Source: Bacillota bacterium (GTDB taxonomy: Bacteria > Bacillota > Clostridia > Lachnospirales > Lachnospiraceae). From it: a stretch of 16,494 nucleotides of DNA. Numbering within the stretch: position 1 is the first letter of the stretch; every line of letters starts with the position of its first letter. The notes below the pieces were generated by a model. It worked only from the letters and a program-made list of their open reading frames with translations, was not told the DNA's origin and searched no databases. A program made the position numbers and the translations under genes. The DNA is taken from contig JAEYOY010000057.1 of the NCBI GenBank assembly GCA_023411215.1, positions 1 through 16,494 of the forward strand. The letters run 5' to 3'. Positions 1 to 7,180 of this stretch are shown here, in pieces.

Positions 1-434
1 GGTAGAAGGACTTTATCGAAGCCCTTTCTGATATAAGCAGCTAAGGCGCCAAGAAGATTACCTAAAATCCACCCAACTAATATGGCGGGAAGCTGAAGAC
101 AAATTGTCCATCCAATGGCGCTGGATATAATATCGCTAACAGGTCTTGGATACTGACTGAAGGAAAGACCAAGGTCACCTGTTAAAGCATTTTTAAAATA
201 TTTAAAGAATTGAATATACATGGGTTGGTTTGTACCAAATTGTTTTGCATAATCATCATAAATCTTTTGTACAGCAGAGGCATCTGTTAATCCAGCTACA
301 GATTTACCTGTAATAAGAGCTACAGGATCGCCTGGCATTAATCGGGGGAGAATAAAATTTAACAAAACAGCAATCACAAATGTGATCAAAAACCATATGA
401 TCTTCTTGCGGAAATATTTACGATAGCCTTTCAT
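1..434 (-). CDS. ABC transporter permease, DppB/OppB type (3' part outside window)
   Basis: This is the first 144 residues of an inner-membrane permease for a peptide/oligosaccharide (family-5) ABC importer; the rest lies beyond the window edge. It starts at ATG (434) behind a clear GGAGGTAAT ribosome binding site at 437-445. The reading begins MKGYRKYFRKKIIWFLITF, giving a basic cytoplasmic end and one strong membrane helix. The family-typical LPRLMPGDP follows at about residues 29-37, and GDLGLSF in the periplasmic-side loop region at about 86-92. A second hydrophobic segment starts near residue 112. It lies 90 bp downstream of the solute-binding lipoprotein on the same strand, so the two should form one operon with the second permease and ATPases further out. 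DppB-like permeases carry peptides, nickel, or in many clostridia and Thermotogae oligosaccharides; the substrate cannot be read from this fragment. Confidence 0.9.
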   Translation of the reverse strand, partial: MKGYRKYFRKKIIWFLITFVIAVLLNFILPRLMPGDPVALITGKSVAGLTDASAVQKIYDDYAKQFGTNQPMYIQFFKYFKNALTGDLGLSFSQYPRPVSDIISSAIGWTICLQLPAILVGWILGNLLGALAAYIRKGFDKVLL

Positions 435-455
435 AGATTACCTCCAATATTTATA

Positions 456-493
456 ACAGCCATGTTTCAAGGTCCTCCCCGAAACATGGCTGT
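456..493 (-). terminator. 13-bp intergenic hairpin between binding protein and permease
   Basis: The arms 456-468 (ACAGCCATGTTTC) and 481-493 (GAAACATGGCTGT) are perfect inverted repeats around a 12-nt loop. Read on the minus strand the hairpin begins 30 nt after the binding-protein stop codon and is followed by TATAAATATT rather than a clean U-run. It could be a leaky terminator or a 3' stabilising stem. Either would make the abundant binding protein more highly expressed than the downstream permease, a common arrangement in ABC importer operons. Confidence 0.7.
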
Positions 494-523
494 AGTTAGC
501 TTTCAGGTATTGCCAATAAAGTA

Positions 524-2425
524 TTACTGAACTAAAGTAAGATTATAGAGGCCGGCAATACCGTAACCATCTGATAGGATTGTCGGAGGAATGTTATTTC
601 CATCACCTGACTCAGGATAGTTGGTCCATACTGATTCGTTTACAGCGTGGAATAAACTAGGTCTATACATGAGTGAGAAGGAAGGAACCTCTGTTAAATA
701 AATCTCAACTGCTTCCGTGTAAAGCTCTTTTAACTTGGCAGGATCAGACTCAGCGGGAATCGCCTGAATGATCTCATCAGCACGAGGATTGCTATATTTA
801 CCCCAGTTACCGGACCAGTTACCATCAATACCAAGATATTCGGAGCTCATCAGCTGACGAACACGGCTCCAAGGCTGTGAAGGTGCAGCAGAGTTGGTGG
901 AATACATAAAGATATCATAATCTGTCTGTTTAGCAGCGGTAAATACTGTCTGGTATACGGACCACTCAGGAAACTCGGTGGTGATTTCAATTCCGATATT
1001 CTTTCCAGCTGCAGCTACGATTTCCATTGCTGCCATCCAATCGCTCCAGCCCTGAGGACAGCATGCGTTGAAGGAAAGCTTTTCACCGTTTAATTCACGG
1101 AAGCCGTCACCGTCACTATCAACGATGCCTGCTGCATCCAATAATGCCTTAGCGCCTTCGATGTCATTACCTGCCCACTGAAGATCCTTCACTGCTTCCT
1201 TATTGTAAGCAGCCTGCTCACCTTCGGTAGGATTCATAAGTGAACGAGGAACAGCCTGGAAGGTCGGTGACTGACCTGTCATAGCGTTTGCATTGATAGC
1301 ATCATAATCAACTGCCATAGCGATAGCCTTACGAACAGCTACATTTTGAAGTCCGGGAATTTCAAGATTGAAATATGCGGTAGGCATATTTACACAAACT
1401 CCGTAAGGTGCTACATCCATATAGGTAGAAATCGGAAGACCATCCTTTAACCACAGATCCTGTATATTCGGGATAAACTGCTGATTTACGTCAACTTCGC
1501 CGGTTTTGAAGGCAACCTCGGTAGCCGCATTATCAGCATACATAGTATGTGCTATGTACTTCGGAGAGGGAAGCTTGCCCCACATGGAAGCATCCTGACC
1601 CCAGTAATTATCATCGCGAACCAGAACAACCTTCTGATCGTCAGCGAAATACTTGGTATAAGGACCGGACCATACAACATCCTCACCCTTATCAGCTTTA
1701 ATTGCTGCAGCGTCGTTATTGTTACGAGCTTCTACTGTCTCAAGCCATGCTTTATTCAATACATAAACCTGAATGAGATAAGTTTCAACCATTAAGGGAT
1801 TAACTGACTTGCCTGCGTCATTAACCTTAGACTTAATGACTACAGTCTGAGCGTCAACTGCTTCGACGGACTCAATGTAGGGAGCAAAAGATACACCCAT
1901 AGGATTGCTAATTTTACTATTTACTGCGAAAGTATAAGCTACGTCATCAGCTGTAATGGCTGAGCCGTTACTCCACTTTGCAGCACCGTTAAGCTTCACG
2001 GTAATCTCTGTGTGAGCTTCATTCCATGTGAAAGCGCCATCAGCAAGTAAAGGTGTGAAGGAACCGTCGAGCATATTGTACATGTAAAGTGTTTCGAACA
2101 TTAATGTACGGGAGCCTGAATCGGACTGAGTAATGGCCATACCATTATTCATATCGCTGGACAAGGGGTTCCAACCATTGACTGCACCCCATTGGATACC
2201 ACCGTAATATAGTGTCTCTGTTCTGGGAAGTGCATTGGGATCTGCAGGACCTGCATCTGTAGTTGCAGGAGCTTCAGTAGGTTCTGTTGCCTCCGGAGCT
2301 GCAGGAGCTGCGGTTGGTGCGGTTGGTGTTGAACTTTCCTCTGCTTTCTTACCGCAAGCAGCGAAAGCTGATGCTGCCATTACTAAAACTAGTAGAATGG
2401 CGATTAATCTTTTACCTCTTAACAT
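524..2425 (-). CDS. Family-5 ABC transporter solute-binding lipoprotein (peptide or oligosaccharide)
   Basis: This 633-residue extracellular lipoprotein captures substrate for the permease encoded just downstream. It starts at ATG (2425) with an AGGAGGG ribosome binding site at about 2431-2437. Residues 1-23 are a lipoprotein signal peptide, with Cys24 in the context FAAC as the lipid anchor; Phe at -3 is a little unusual. An Ala/Pro/Thr/Glu-rich linker spans about 25-66, as in many Lachnospiraceae lipoproteins. The SBP_bac_5 fold follows. Landmarks are WNPLSSD (85-91), the LADGAFTW region (127-134), WSNGSAITADDVAYTF (151-166) and NVAVRKAIAMAVDYDAIN (361-378). At 436-443 DSDGDGFRE resembles a calcium-binding loop, which is common in this family. 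It is longer than ordinary DppA/OppA (about 540). The divergent AraC-GH39 regulator suggests a plant oligosaccharide substrate, since some family-5 binding proteins bind cello- or xylo-oligosaccharides. That is inference; a peptide ligand is equally allowed. Confidence 0.92.
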   Translation of the reverse strand: MLRGKRLIAILLVLVMAASAFAACGKKAEESSTPTAPTAAPAAPEATEPTEAPATTDAGPADPNALPRTETLYYGGIQWGAVNGWNPLSSDMNNGMAITQSDSGSRTLMFETLYMYNMLDGSFTPLLADGAFTWNEAHTEITVKLNGAAKWSNGSAITADDVAYTFAVNSKISNPMGVSFAPYIESVEAVDAQTVVIKSKVNDAGKSVNPLMVETYLIQVYVLNKAWLETVEARNNNDAAAIKADKGEDVVWSGPYTKYFADDQKVVLVRDDNYWGQDASMWGKLPSPKYIAHTMYADNAATEVAFKTGEVDVNQQFIPNIQDLWLKDGLPISTYMDVAPYGVCVNMPTAYFNLEIPGLQNVAVRKAIAMAVDYDAINANAMTGQSPTFQAVPRSLMNPTEGEQAAYNKEAVKDLQWAGNDIEGAKALLDAAGIVDSDGDGFRELNGEKLSFNACCPQGWSDWMAAMEIVAAAGKNIGIEITTEFPEWSVYQTVFTAAKQTDYDIFMYSTNSAAPSQPWSRVRQLMSSEYLGIDGNWSGNWGKYSNPRADEIIQAIPAESDPAKLKELYTEAVEIYLTEVPSFSLMYRPSLFHAVNESVWTNYPESGDGNNIPPTILSDGYGIAGLYNLTLVQ

Positions 2426-2444
2426 ATTTACCCTCCTTTAGATT

Positions 2445-2566
2445 AAGGTTTGTGCCTAACCTTTACCTTTTTATATAAACATAGTAAAAATTATGTGATG
2501 CACAAAAGATTGGCGGCACCCCCACCTTTCGTTATTGCTGTCGTGCATACCCACTTACTATGTTTA
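2445..2566 (-). promoter_or_regulatory. Folded 5' leader of the binding-protein mRNA, unidentified
   Basis: On the minus strand, upstream of the binding-protein gene, the arms 2477-2488 region and 2555-2566 close a long-range stem. Direct comparison gives TAAACATAGTAA (2476-2487) against TTACTATGTTTA (2555-2566), 12 bp with no mismatch. Nested inside are ATGCAC/GTGCAT (2498-2503 with 2543-2548), and on the RNA strand GGUGG/CCGCC with a 5-nt loop. A further 6-bp hairpin, AAGGTT/AACCTT (2445-2450 with 2458-2463), sits just ahead of the ribosome binding site. The multi-stem layout resembles a riboswitch-like or attenuator leader, but I could not match it to a known aptamer consensus. Confidence 0.5.
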
Positions 2567-2578
2567 AATCATGGATGA

Positions 2579-2607
2579 AATATAGTGTTAAATTATTGTT
2601 TTAATAG
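2579..2607 (-). promoter_or_regulatory. Possible promoter for the binding-protein operon
   Basis: On the minus strand TATATT (2584 down to 2579) can serve as a -10 box with a poor -35 (CTATTA, 2607 down to 2602) at 17-nt spacing. Transcription would then start near 2572, directly ahead of the folded leader that begins at 2566, which supports the placement. The weak -35 and the overlap with the palindrome at 2601-2640 suggest an activator-dependent or repressed promoter. This is a moderate call made by eye. Confidence 0.4.
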
Positions 2608-2640
2608 TATTTGATAAATTTTATCAAAATCCACTATTAA
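2601..2640. promoter_or_regulatory. 40-bp nested palindrome, candidate operator
   Basis: The core TTTGATAAATTTTATCAAA (2610-2628) is a perfect 9+1+9 palindrome. It is flanked by a second pair of inverted arms, TTAATAGT (2601-2608) and ACTATTAA (2633-2640). The element lies in the divergent region between the binding-protein gene and the AraC-GH39 regulator gene, upstream of both and overlapping the presumed -35 area of the minus-strand promoter. It is a natural candidate operator for the neighbouring regulator. AraC proteins more often bind direct repeats, so another dimeric regulator (LacI-like) is possible. Confidence 0.5.
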
Positions 2641-2717
2641 CTCCCCTGAAAAGACATTATTATTGTTACATTTTAACATGCCATTTGTAAATTAACCATG
2701 CTTTTCTATAGTTTTTA

Positions 2718-2726
2718 TGCTATAAT
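2718..2726 (+). promoter_or_regulatory. Extended -10 promoter for the AraC-GH39 gene
   Basis: TGCTATAAT (2718-2726) is a perfect extended -10 element (TG-N-TATAAT). No good -35 box is found 16-18 nt upstream, which fits an extended -10 promoter or one needing an activator. It predicts a start near 2733 and a leader of about 174 nt before the ATG at 2907. The leader contains an 8-bp hairpin, CGAAAGAT (2783-2790) with ATCTTTCG (2807-2814), of unknown role. Confidence 0.5.
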
Positions 2727-2906
2727 ATATACATAATTTGGTTGTACTTGTTTATAAATTATGATATAGTTAAGTCACTAATCGAAAGATTCTGCAGTTT
2801 TTTGTTATCTTTCGCAAAACATTTCAATTTATTTTTAGTTAGTACTAGAAAAAGCTGGGGAATATAAGACAAAAATATTGAGTTTCTACAGGGGGAGAGT
2901 TAACGA

Positions 2907-5414
2907 ATGCAGGAGAACATGGAATTTACGGAGGATATGCCGATTATCATAGGGCTTCAGAATCTTTCTGAAGAACCTAGACATTGGCATAACAGAATTG
3001 AGATATTTTTAGTTTTAAGCGGTGATCTGACATTTATCGTAGAATCAGAGACCTTTCACTTGAAAGAGGATGATATTATCTTAATCAACAGCAATCAGGT
3101 GCATGAGATTGTCAGTAAGGAGAATGTCACTGTTGTACTTCAGATTAATTACAATTTCTTTAAAAAATGGCTGGATGAATTCTCTTTCTTTCATTGTAAT
3201 TCCACAATTTATCATAATACCTCTAAATACACAGAGCTAAAGAGGATTATCGCACAGTTAATCTATGCTAATTATAATGATACCGAGCATAATGAACTCC
3301 TTACGATATCTTTGGCTTGTCAGATTGTACTGGAGTTGATTAAGAGTTTCAGGAGCTTTGATCAGAACCAGTTGAGTCAGAATTCAAAGCATCTTCAGAG
3401 ATTGCGAGCCATCATTCAGTACCTGAATACGAATTATATGGAGAATATCACTCTGGAGCAGATTGCAGAGAAGGAATTTCTGTCACCTTCTTATTTCTCG
3501 CACTTTTTTAAGATTAATATGGGAGTAAGCTTTTTTAACTATTTGACCGGGATACGAATGAACCATGCAGTGAATGACTTGATTACATCCAATCTTACGA
3601 TGGAGCAGATTGCAGCCAATAACGGCTTTGCCAACAGCAGGTATTTTGTTGATTGCTTTAAGAAGAAATACGGTATGCTGCCAAAGGAATACCGTAAGGA
3701 GAGAAAGCAGGAAGCAATCGATCGGAAGTCGAATATACTTGGTGCCCAATATTATAGGGGATATCTTGTGATGGAGCAGTTGGATTATCTTAATAAGCTG
3801 GGAGAATATCTGGAGTATAAAGGCACGAAGAAGACCAGCAGCCTGATTCGTAATGTGCCCTGTAAAATGGTTGAAGTAAGAGCGGATGAGTATAAGAAGA
3901 ATCTGGTTCATTCTTTTAAAACCTTTATCGGGGTAGGACGTGCAAAAGAGTTTCTTATGGGACGGGTACAGAGGGAATTAATACAGCTTCAAAAGGAGAT
4001 TGGTTTCCAATACGTCAAATTTCATGGACTTCTCGATGATACCATGATGCTTTATAATGAAGACCGGGCGGGGCAACCATATCTGACCTTTCATTATATA
4101 GATGAATTATTGGATTTTTTGATGTCAATTAAGCTGAAACCGCTGATCCAATTTTCCTTTATGCCAAAACTTCTTGCAAAGAATCCGAATAATACAATTT
4201 TTTATAATCCATCGATATTAAGTGAGCCGAATAATATCTTGCATTGGGAGTTTTTAATCACGGAGCTTACAAAGCATTTGATCAATCGTTATGGATTGGA
4301 GGAGGTGCGATCCTGGCTGTTCACCTTCTGGAACGTTCCTTTTCCCTCCTATATCTTCGCCTTTGAGAACAATGAGGTCGCATTTGAATTATATCGAATT
4401 ACCTATCGATGCATTAAGGGCTGCGACCGTCAGCTTCGCGTTGGCACCCCCTCCTACGGATCTTTTGATTTTAAGATCAGCGAATACTATGACTTTGTAA
4501 AGCGATGCATAGAGACGAATTGCTCCCCTGATTTCTATAATATACACTGTTATCCCGTTAAGACCTCTTCTCTGTCCGAGATGATGACCTTTGGCGGAAA
4601 CAACGCTCAACATAATGAAAGCGATAAGATGATTTTATCGGAGAATCCGGATTATATGGCAGATACGCTATCGACAATCAAAGAGAATCTGGTTGATTTA
4701 CCAAAGCTTCCTATTTATATAACAGAGTGGTCATCCTCTGTCTCTCATAGAGACTGGCTCAATGATACCTGTTATCGTTCGGCGTATATTGTGAAAAATA
4801 TTTTGGAGAATTATGATGAGGTGAACAGCTTTGGAAATTGGTGCCTATCAGATACCCTGGAGGAGCTTCCTTATGATAATGATCTGTTTCACGGTGAGAT
4901 GGGATTGTTTGCTTATCACGGTATCAAGAAACCGGCTTATTTTGCCTTTGTTTTTTTGAATAAGCTCATGGATACTCTGATAGACAGCGGTAAAGGCTAT
5001 TTTATTACAACAAACCAAAAGGGTGATTATGCCTTTCTACTCTATAACTATATACATATTTCACCGCTATACGGTCAAGGGGTTTTGTTTAATGTGACCT
5101 TTTTAGAAAGATACAATGCGTTTGTTGATGCAGAGCCCTGCGATTTTGAGTTTTCTATTACAAATGTAGTGAATGGAAAATACGTTTTATCGGAGCATAT
5201 AGTGAACCGAGATCATGGCAGTGCCTTTGATGAATGGGTAAGAATGGGTGCAATGCCACTTACGAACGAGGAAGAAATTGATGTACTAAAGGGCCGATCC
5301 ATGCCCTTGATATCAAAATCAGTGGCTGAGGTAAGCAATAATTACCTGAATTATTATGCTGAGCTAAAACCACATGAAATCAGACTTGTATTAATCAAGA
5401 GACAGGTTTTTTGA
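2907..5414 (+). CDS. AraC-family regulator fused to a GH39-like domain lacking the acid/base Glu
   Basis: The 835-residue cytoplasmic protein (no signal peptide) starts at ATG behind GGGGGAGAG. An N-terminal cupin-type sensing region includes HWHNRIEIFLVLSG (27-40). Two AraC helix-turn-helix units span about 166-265 (ITLEQIAEKEFLSPSYFSHFF and the second unit ending in YFVDCFKKKYGMLPKEYRK). From about 295 to the end it resembles GH39 (beta-xylosidase clan A). The landmarks are FHGLLDDTMMLYNED, LKPLIQFSFMP, WLFTFWNVP, LRVGTPSYGS and PIYITEWSSS. Family knowledge places the acid/base Glu in WNEP; here residue 477 is Val (codon GTT at 4335-4337). The nucleophile-position Glu607 in ITEW is present. 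This suggests the domain binds but does not efficiently cleave sugars. It is divergent from an importer operon, so it probably controls that operon in response to an oligosaccharide. Fusion of AraC and GH39 domains has been seen in other Firmicutes, as far as I recall. Confidence 0.88.
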   Translation: MQENMEFTEDMPIIIGLQNLSEEPRHWHNRIEIFLVLSGDLTFIVESETFHLKEDDIILINSNQVHEIVSKENVTVVLQINYNFFKKWLDEFSFFHCNSTIYHNTSKYTELKRIIAQLIYANYNDTEHNELLTISLACQIVLELIKSFRSFDQNQLSQNSKHLQRLRAIIQYLNTNYMENITLEQIAEKEFLSPSYFSHFFKINMGVSFFNYLTGIRMNHAVNDLITSNLTMEQIAANNGFANSRYFVDCFKKKYGMLPKEYRKERKQEAIDRKSNILGAQYYRGYLVMEQLDYLNKLGEYLEYKGTKKTSSLIRNVPCKMVEVRADEYKKNLVHSFKTFIGVGRAKEFLMGRVQRELIQLQKEIGFQYVKFHGLLDDTMMLYNEDRAGQPYLTFHYIDELLDFLMSIKLKPLIQFSFMPKLLAKNPNNTIFYNPSILSEPNNILHWEFLITELTKHLINRYGLEEVRSWLFTFWNVPFPSYIFAFENNEVAFELYRITYRCIKGCDRQLRVGTPSYGSFDFKISEYYDFVKRCIETNCSPDFYNIHCYPVKTSSLSEMMTFGGNNAQHNESDKMILSENPDYMADTLSTIKENLVDLPKLPIYITEWSSSVSHRDWLNDTCYRSAYIVKNILENYDEVNSFGNWCLSDTLEELPYDNDLFHGEMGLFAYHGIKKPAYFAFVFLNKLMDTLIDSGKGYFITTNQKGDYAFLLYNYIHISPLYGQGVLFNVTFLERYNAFVDAEPCDFEFSITNVVNGKYVLSEHIVNRDHGSAFDEWVRMGAMPLTNEEEIDVLKGRSMPLISKSVAEVSNNYLNYYAELKPHEIRLVLIKRQVF

Positions 5415-5461
5415 TTATATAATAAAAAATAGGGCTAATCGGGTTTGACAAGAAATATTAC

Positions 5462-5489
5462 TTGCTTTTTAACTGTTTTGTACTAATAT
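5462..5489 (+). promoter_or_regulatory. Likely promoter for murI
   Basis: TTGCTT (5462-5467) and TAATAT (5484-5489) with a 16-nt spacer form a plausible sigma-A promoter. It would start transcription near 5496, just before the folded leader. A perfect TTGACA at 5445-5450 has no matching -10 at 16-18 nt. Confidence 0.45.
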
Positions 5490-5502
5490 AAAATATGAGC
5501 TG

Positions 5503-5640
5503 GTGCATCTGCACTGTGAATTAGGTAACACGCACCCCATTTTAGCATCTTCGATGCAGCGAAACCTCGGAAGAACATGAAGTTTGCGCGGGTGAGCAAA
5601 TTTCGCAGCTTCTTCCCCTGTGAATTGCTTTTTAATTCAC
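5503..5640 (+). ncRNA. Structured murI leader, element shared with xpt leader (copy 1)
   Basis: The 170-nt leader of murI is dense in stems. Hairpins are GTGC/GCAC (5503-5506 with 5511-5514) and GCATC/GATGC with loop TTC (5545-5557). A long stem runs 5569-5616: GGAAGAA/TTCTTCC (5569-5575 with 5610-5616), a small internal loop, then ten pairs 5578-5587 with 5596-5605 (TGAAGTTTGC with GCAAATTTCG, two G-U pairs). The last hairpin is GTGAATT/AATTCAC (5620-5626 with 5634-5640). The heptamer GTGAATT also occurs at 5516-5522, so the same AATTCAC could pair with either copy, a switch-like arrangement. The GGAAGAA...GTTTGC...GAGCAAA...TTCC core recurs in the xpt leader. No known riboswitch was recognised; a dispersed palindromic repeat is the alternative. 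Confidence 0.5.
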
Positions 5641-5665
5641 ATTAATCTGGAAGGAAGTATGAATA

Positions 5666-6445
5666 ATGAAAATAGGAATTTTTGATTCTGGTATCGGCGG
5701 ACTGACAGTTCTACATCAGGCATTACTCACATTGCCGAAGGAAGATTATATCTATTATGCAGATACGGATAATGTGCCTTATGGTACAAAGAGAAGAGAT
5801 GAAATCATCGGCTTTGTCGATCAAGCGGTGGATTTTCTAGTAGGAAAAGGTGTTAAGGCTGTTGTTATCGCGTGCAATACCGCAACCAGTACTGCAATTG
5901 ATTATGTTCGAAGTAAATATACACTACCTATACTGGGGATGGAGCCGGCTGTTAAGCCAGCCGTTGCATGCAGTAATGGAAAGCGAGTGATGGTGATTGC
6001 GACCCCACTTACAGTCAAAGAAGAGAAGCTTCGTAATCTGATTAATCAGGTAGATGATGATCACCGTGTTGATCTTCTGGCGTTGCCAGGTCTGGTCAGA
6101 TTTGCAGAGACTGGTAAGTTTGAAGGAGAAGAGGTAGAGCGGTATCTGAGGGATGAAATGAACGACTATAAGCTGGAGAATTACTCGGCTTTGATTCTTG
6201 GATGTACCCATTTTAATTACTTTAAGGATACTTATCGTAAAATCTTTCCGAAAGAAGTTGCTTTTATCGATGGAAGTGTAGGGACGGTCAATTACCTGAA
6301 GAAGATACTGACCGAGAATAAACAGCTGGAGAATAATCATGGGTTTGTAGAATATTATATGTCAGGCAGACCGGTATATCGGGAAGAAGAGCTGGAGCAT
6401 TTGGCGTACCTTCATGAACGTTTGGACAAGATGATGAAATATTAG
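5666..6445 (+). CDS. murI: Glutamate racemase
   Basis: This enzyme interconverts L- and D-glutamate in the cytoplasm without a cofactor, supplying D-Glu for peptidoglycan. The 259 residues match the normal family size. The N-terminal motif IGIFDSGIGG has Asp7 and Ser8 in the active site. The two catalytic cysteines are Cys70 in VIACNTATS and Cys180 in LGCTHF, with His182 adjacent. YADTDNVPYG (31-40) is also conserved. The start at ATG 5666 has GGAAGGAAG at 5649-5657 with an 8-nt gap. The ATG at 5659 is out of frame. It appears to be a single-gene unit ending at the strong inverted repeat at 6512-6573. The folded leader ahead of it is unusual for this gene. Confidence 0.96.
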   Translation: MKIGIFDSGIGGLTVLHQALLTLPKEDYIYYADTDNVPYGTKRRDEIIGFVDQAVDFLVGKGVKAVVIACNTATSTAIDYVRSKYTLPILGMEPAVKPAVACSNGKRVMVIATPLTVKEEKLRNLINQVDDDHRVDLLALPGLVRFAETGKFEGEEVERYLRDEMNDYKLENYSALILGCTHFNYFKDTYRKIFPKEVAFIDGSVGTVNYLKKILTENKQLENNHGFVEYYMSGRPVYREEELEHLAYLHERLDKMMKY

Positions 6446-6511
6446 TTATTAGCAGGGGAAACGAACTTGAGTCTATTGCAATAATTACTTGGATTAATAA
6501 ACGTATATAAA

Positions 6512-6573
6512 CCTACAGAAAATGACGAACAAAGTGTCAACTAGCTGACACTTTGTTCGTCATTTTCTGTAGG
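6512..6573. terminator. 28-bp perfect inverted repeat, bidirectional terminator
   Basis: Arms 6512-6539 and 6546-6573 are exact reverse complements over 28 bp around the 6-nt loop ACTAGC. The arms start CCTACAGAAAATGACG and end in the mirror image. The element sits between the convergent genes murI (+) and the chrA-like gene (-), 66 nt after the murI stop and 13 nt after the chrA-like stop, so it can serve both directions. U-tracts are weak: CTATTTATTTT follows on the plus side. The stem is longer than usual for an intrinsic terminator. Confidence 0.75.
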
Positions 6574-6586
6574 AACTCTATTTATT

Positions 6587-7180
6587 TTAGTACAGTAGGG
6601 TAGTAATCAGATATCCTGCAATACCTCCTCCAAGGACGAGCCATGCAGAATTCATCTTATAACGGAAGACAAGAAACATGGAAATAACTGCAAGCAATAC
6701 GGTAGGAAGATCAATCACTGCTGAGACAGCCAGCCTCCATCTTACGACAGCCATCAAACCCCAAGAGGCCACATTGATACCATCCAGTAGGGCTGAAATA
6801 TAGGTGGAGCTTCGTAACCGCCCAATATAAGGATTAACCAGTCCTACAAGAACAAAAGCCGGAAGAAAAATGCCTATGGTAGCCAGAATGCCTCCCCAGC
6901 TTCCGTGTATGAGATAACCGATAAAGGTAGCAGTAGTAAAGACAGGGCCAGGTGTTATTTGACCTACCGAGACGGCATCCAGAAGCTGTTTGGATGTTAA
7001 TACCCCAATACGCTCTACAAAATCTGCTTCTATAAAGGCTAATAATACATAGCCGCTTCCGTATAATACGGATCCGATTTTTAGGAAGGTCAGGAATAGC
7101 TTTGATAATCCTATGGACTTATCAGTCTCTCCTCCTGTCAGCAGATGGGATATCTGAGATCCGACATATAATGCAAACAT
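6587..7180 (-). CDS. C-terminal half of a ChrA-type chromate/anion transporter, probably 5'-truncated
   Basis: The 197 residues match the second half of the CHR (chromate ion transporter) family. FLKIGSVLYGSGYVLLAF begins at about residue 32, followed by the hallmark VSVGQITPGPVFTTATFIGYL, then LPAFVLVGLVNPYIGRLR, the LDGINVASWGLMAVV helix region and the closing NSAWLVLGG. It is highly hydrophobic with about five or six membrane segments. Full-length ChrA proteins are about 390 residues, two homologous halves each near 190; short-chain versions occur as adjacent pairs. Here neither the N-terminal half nor a partner gene is present. The ATG at 7180 has no ribosome binding site, whereas a good one lies at 7241-7248 in front of a different frame. 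I infer a deletion remnant, though the reading frame itself is intact. Function in chromate efflux is doubtful. Confidence 0.7.
   Translation of the reverse strand: MFALYVGSQISHLLTGGETDKSIGLSKLFLTFLKIGSVLYGSGYVLLAFIEADFVERIGVLTSKQLLDAVSVGQITPGPVFTTATFIGYLIHGSWGGILATIGIFLPAFVLVGLVNPYIGRLRSSTYISALLDGINVASWGLMAVVRWRLAVSAVIDLPTVLLAVISMFLVFRYKMNSAWLVLGGGIAGYLITTLLY

Noticed and set aside
2235..2478. Two plus-strand open frames opposite the start of the binding-protein gene
   Set aside because: Their Ala/Gly/Val-rich or Leu-rich composition is the antisense of the signal peptide and low-complexity linker; no ribosome binding site or family.
2505..2545. T-box leader signal (GGGGGTGCCGCC on the minus strand resembles GGGTGGTACCGCG)
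   Set aside because: The match has a gap and mismatches, and no T-box stem I elements or usual downstream aminoacyl-tRNA or amino-acid gene context are present.
3483..3911. 142-codon minus-strand open frame inside the AraC-GH39 gene
   Set aside because: It overlaps the helix-turn-helix coding region of a well-supported gene and shows no domain or start signal of its own.
5445..5450. Perfect TTGACA as -35 box for murI
   Set aside because: No -10-like hexamer occurs 16-18 nt downstream; the TTGCTT/TAATAT pair fits better.
5924..6340. 138-codon minus-strand frame opposite murI
   Set aside because: Antisense shadow of a confidently identified enzyme gene, without family features.
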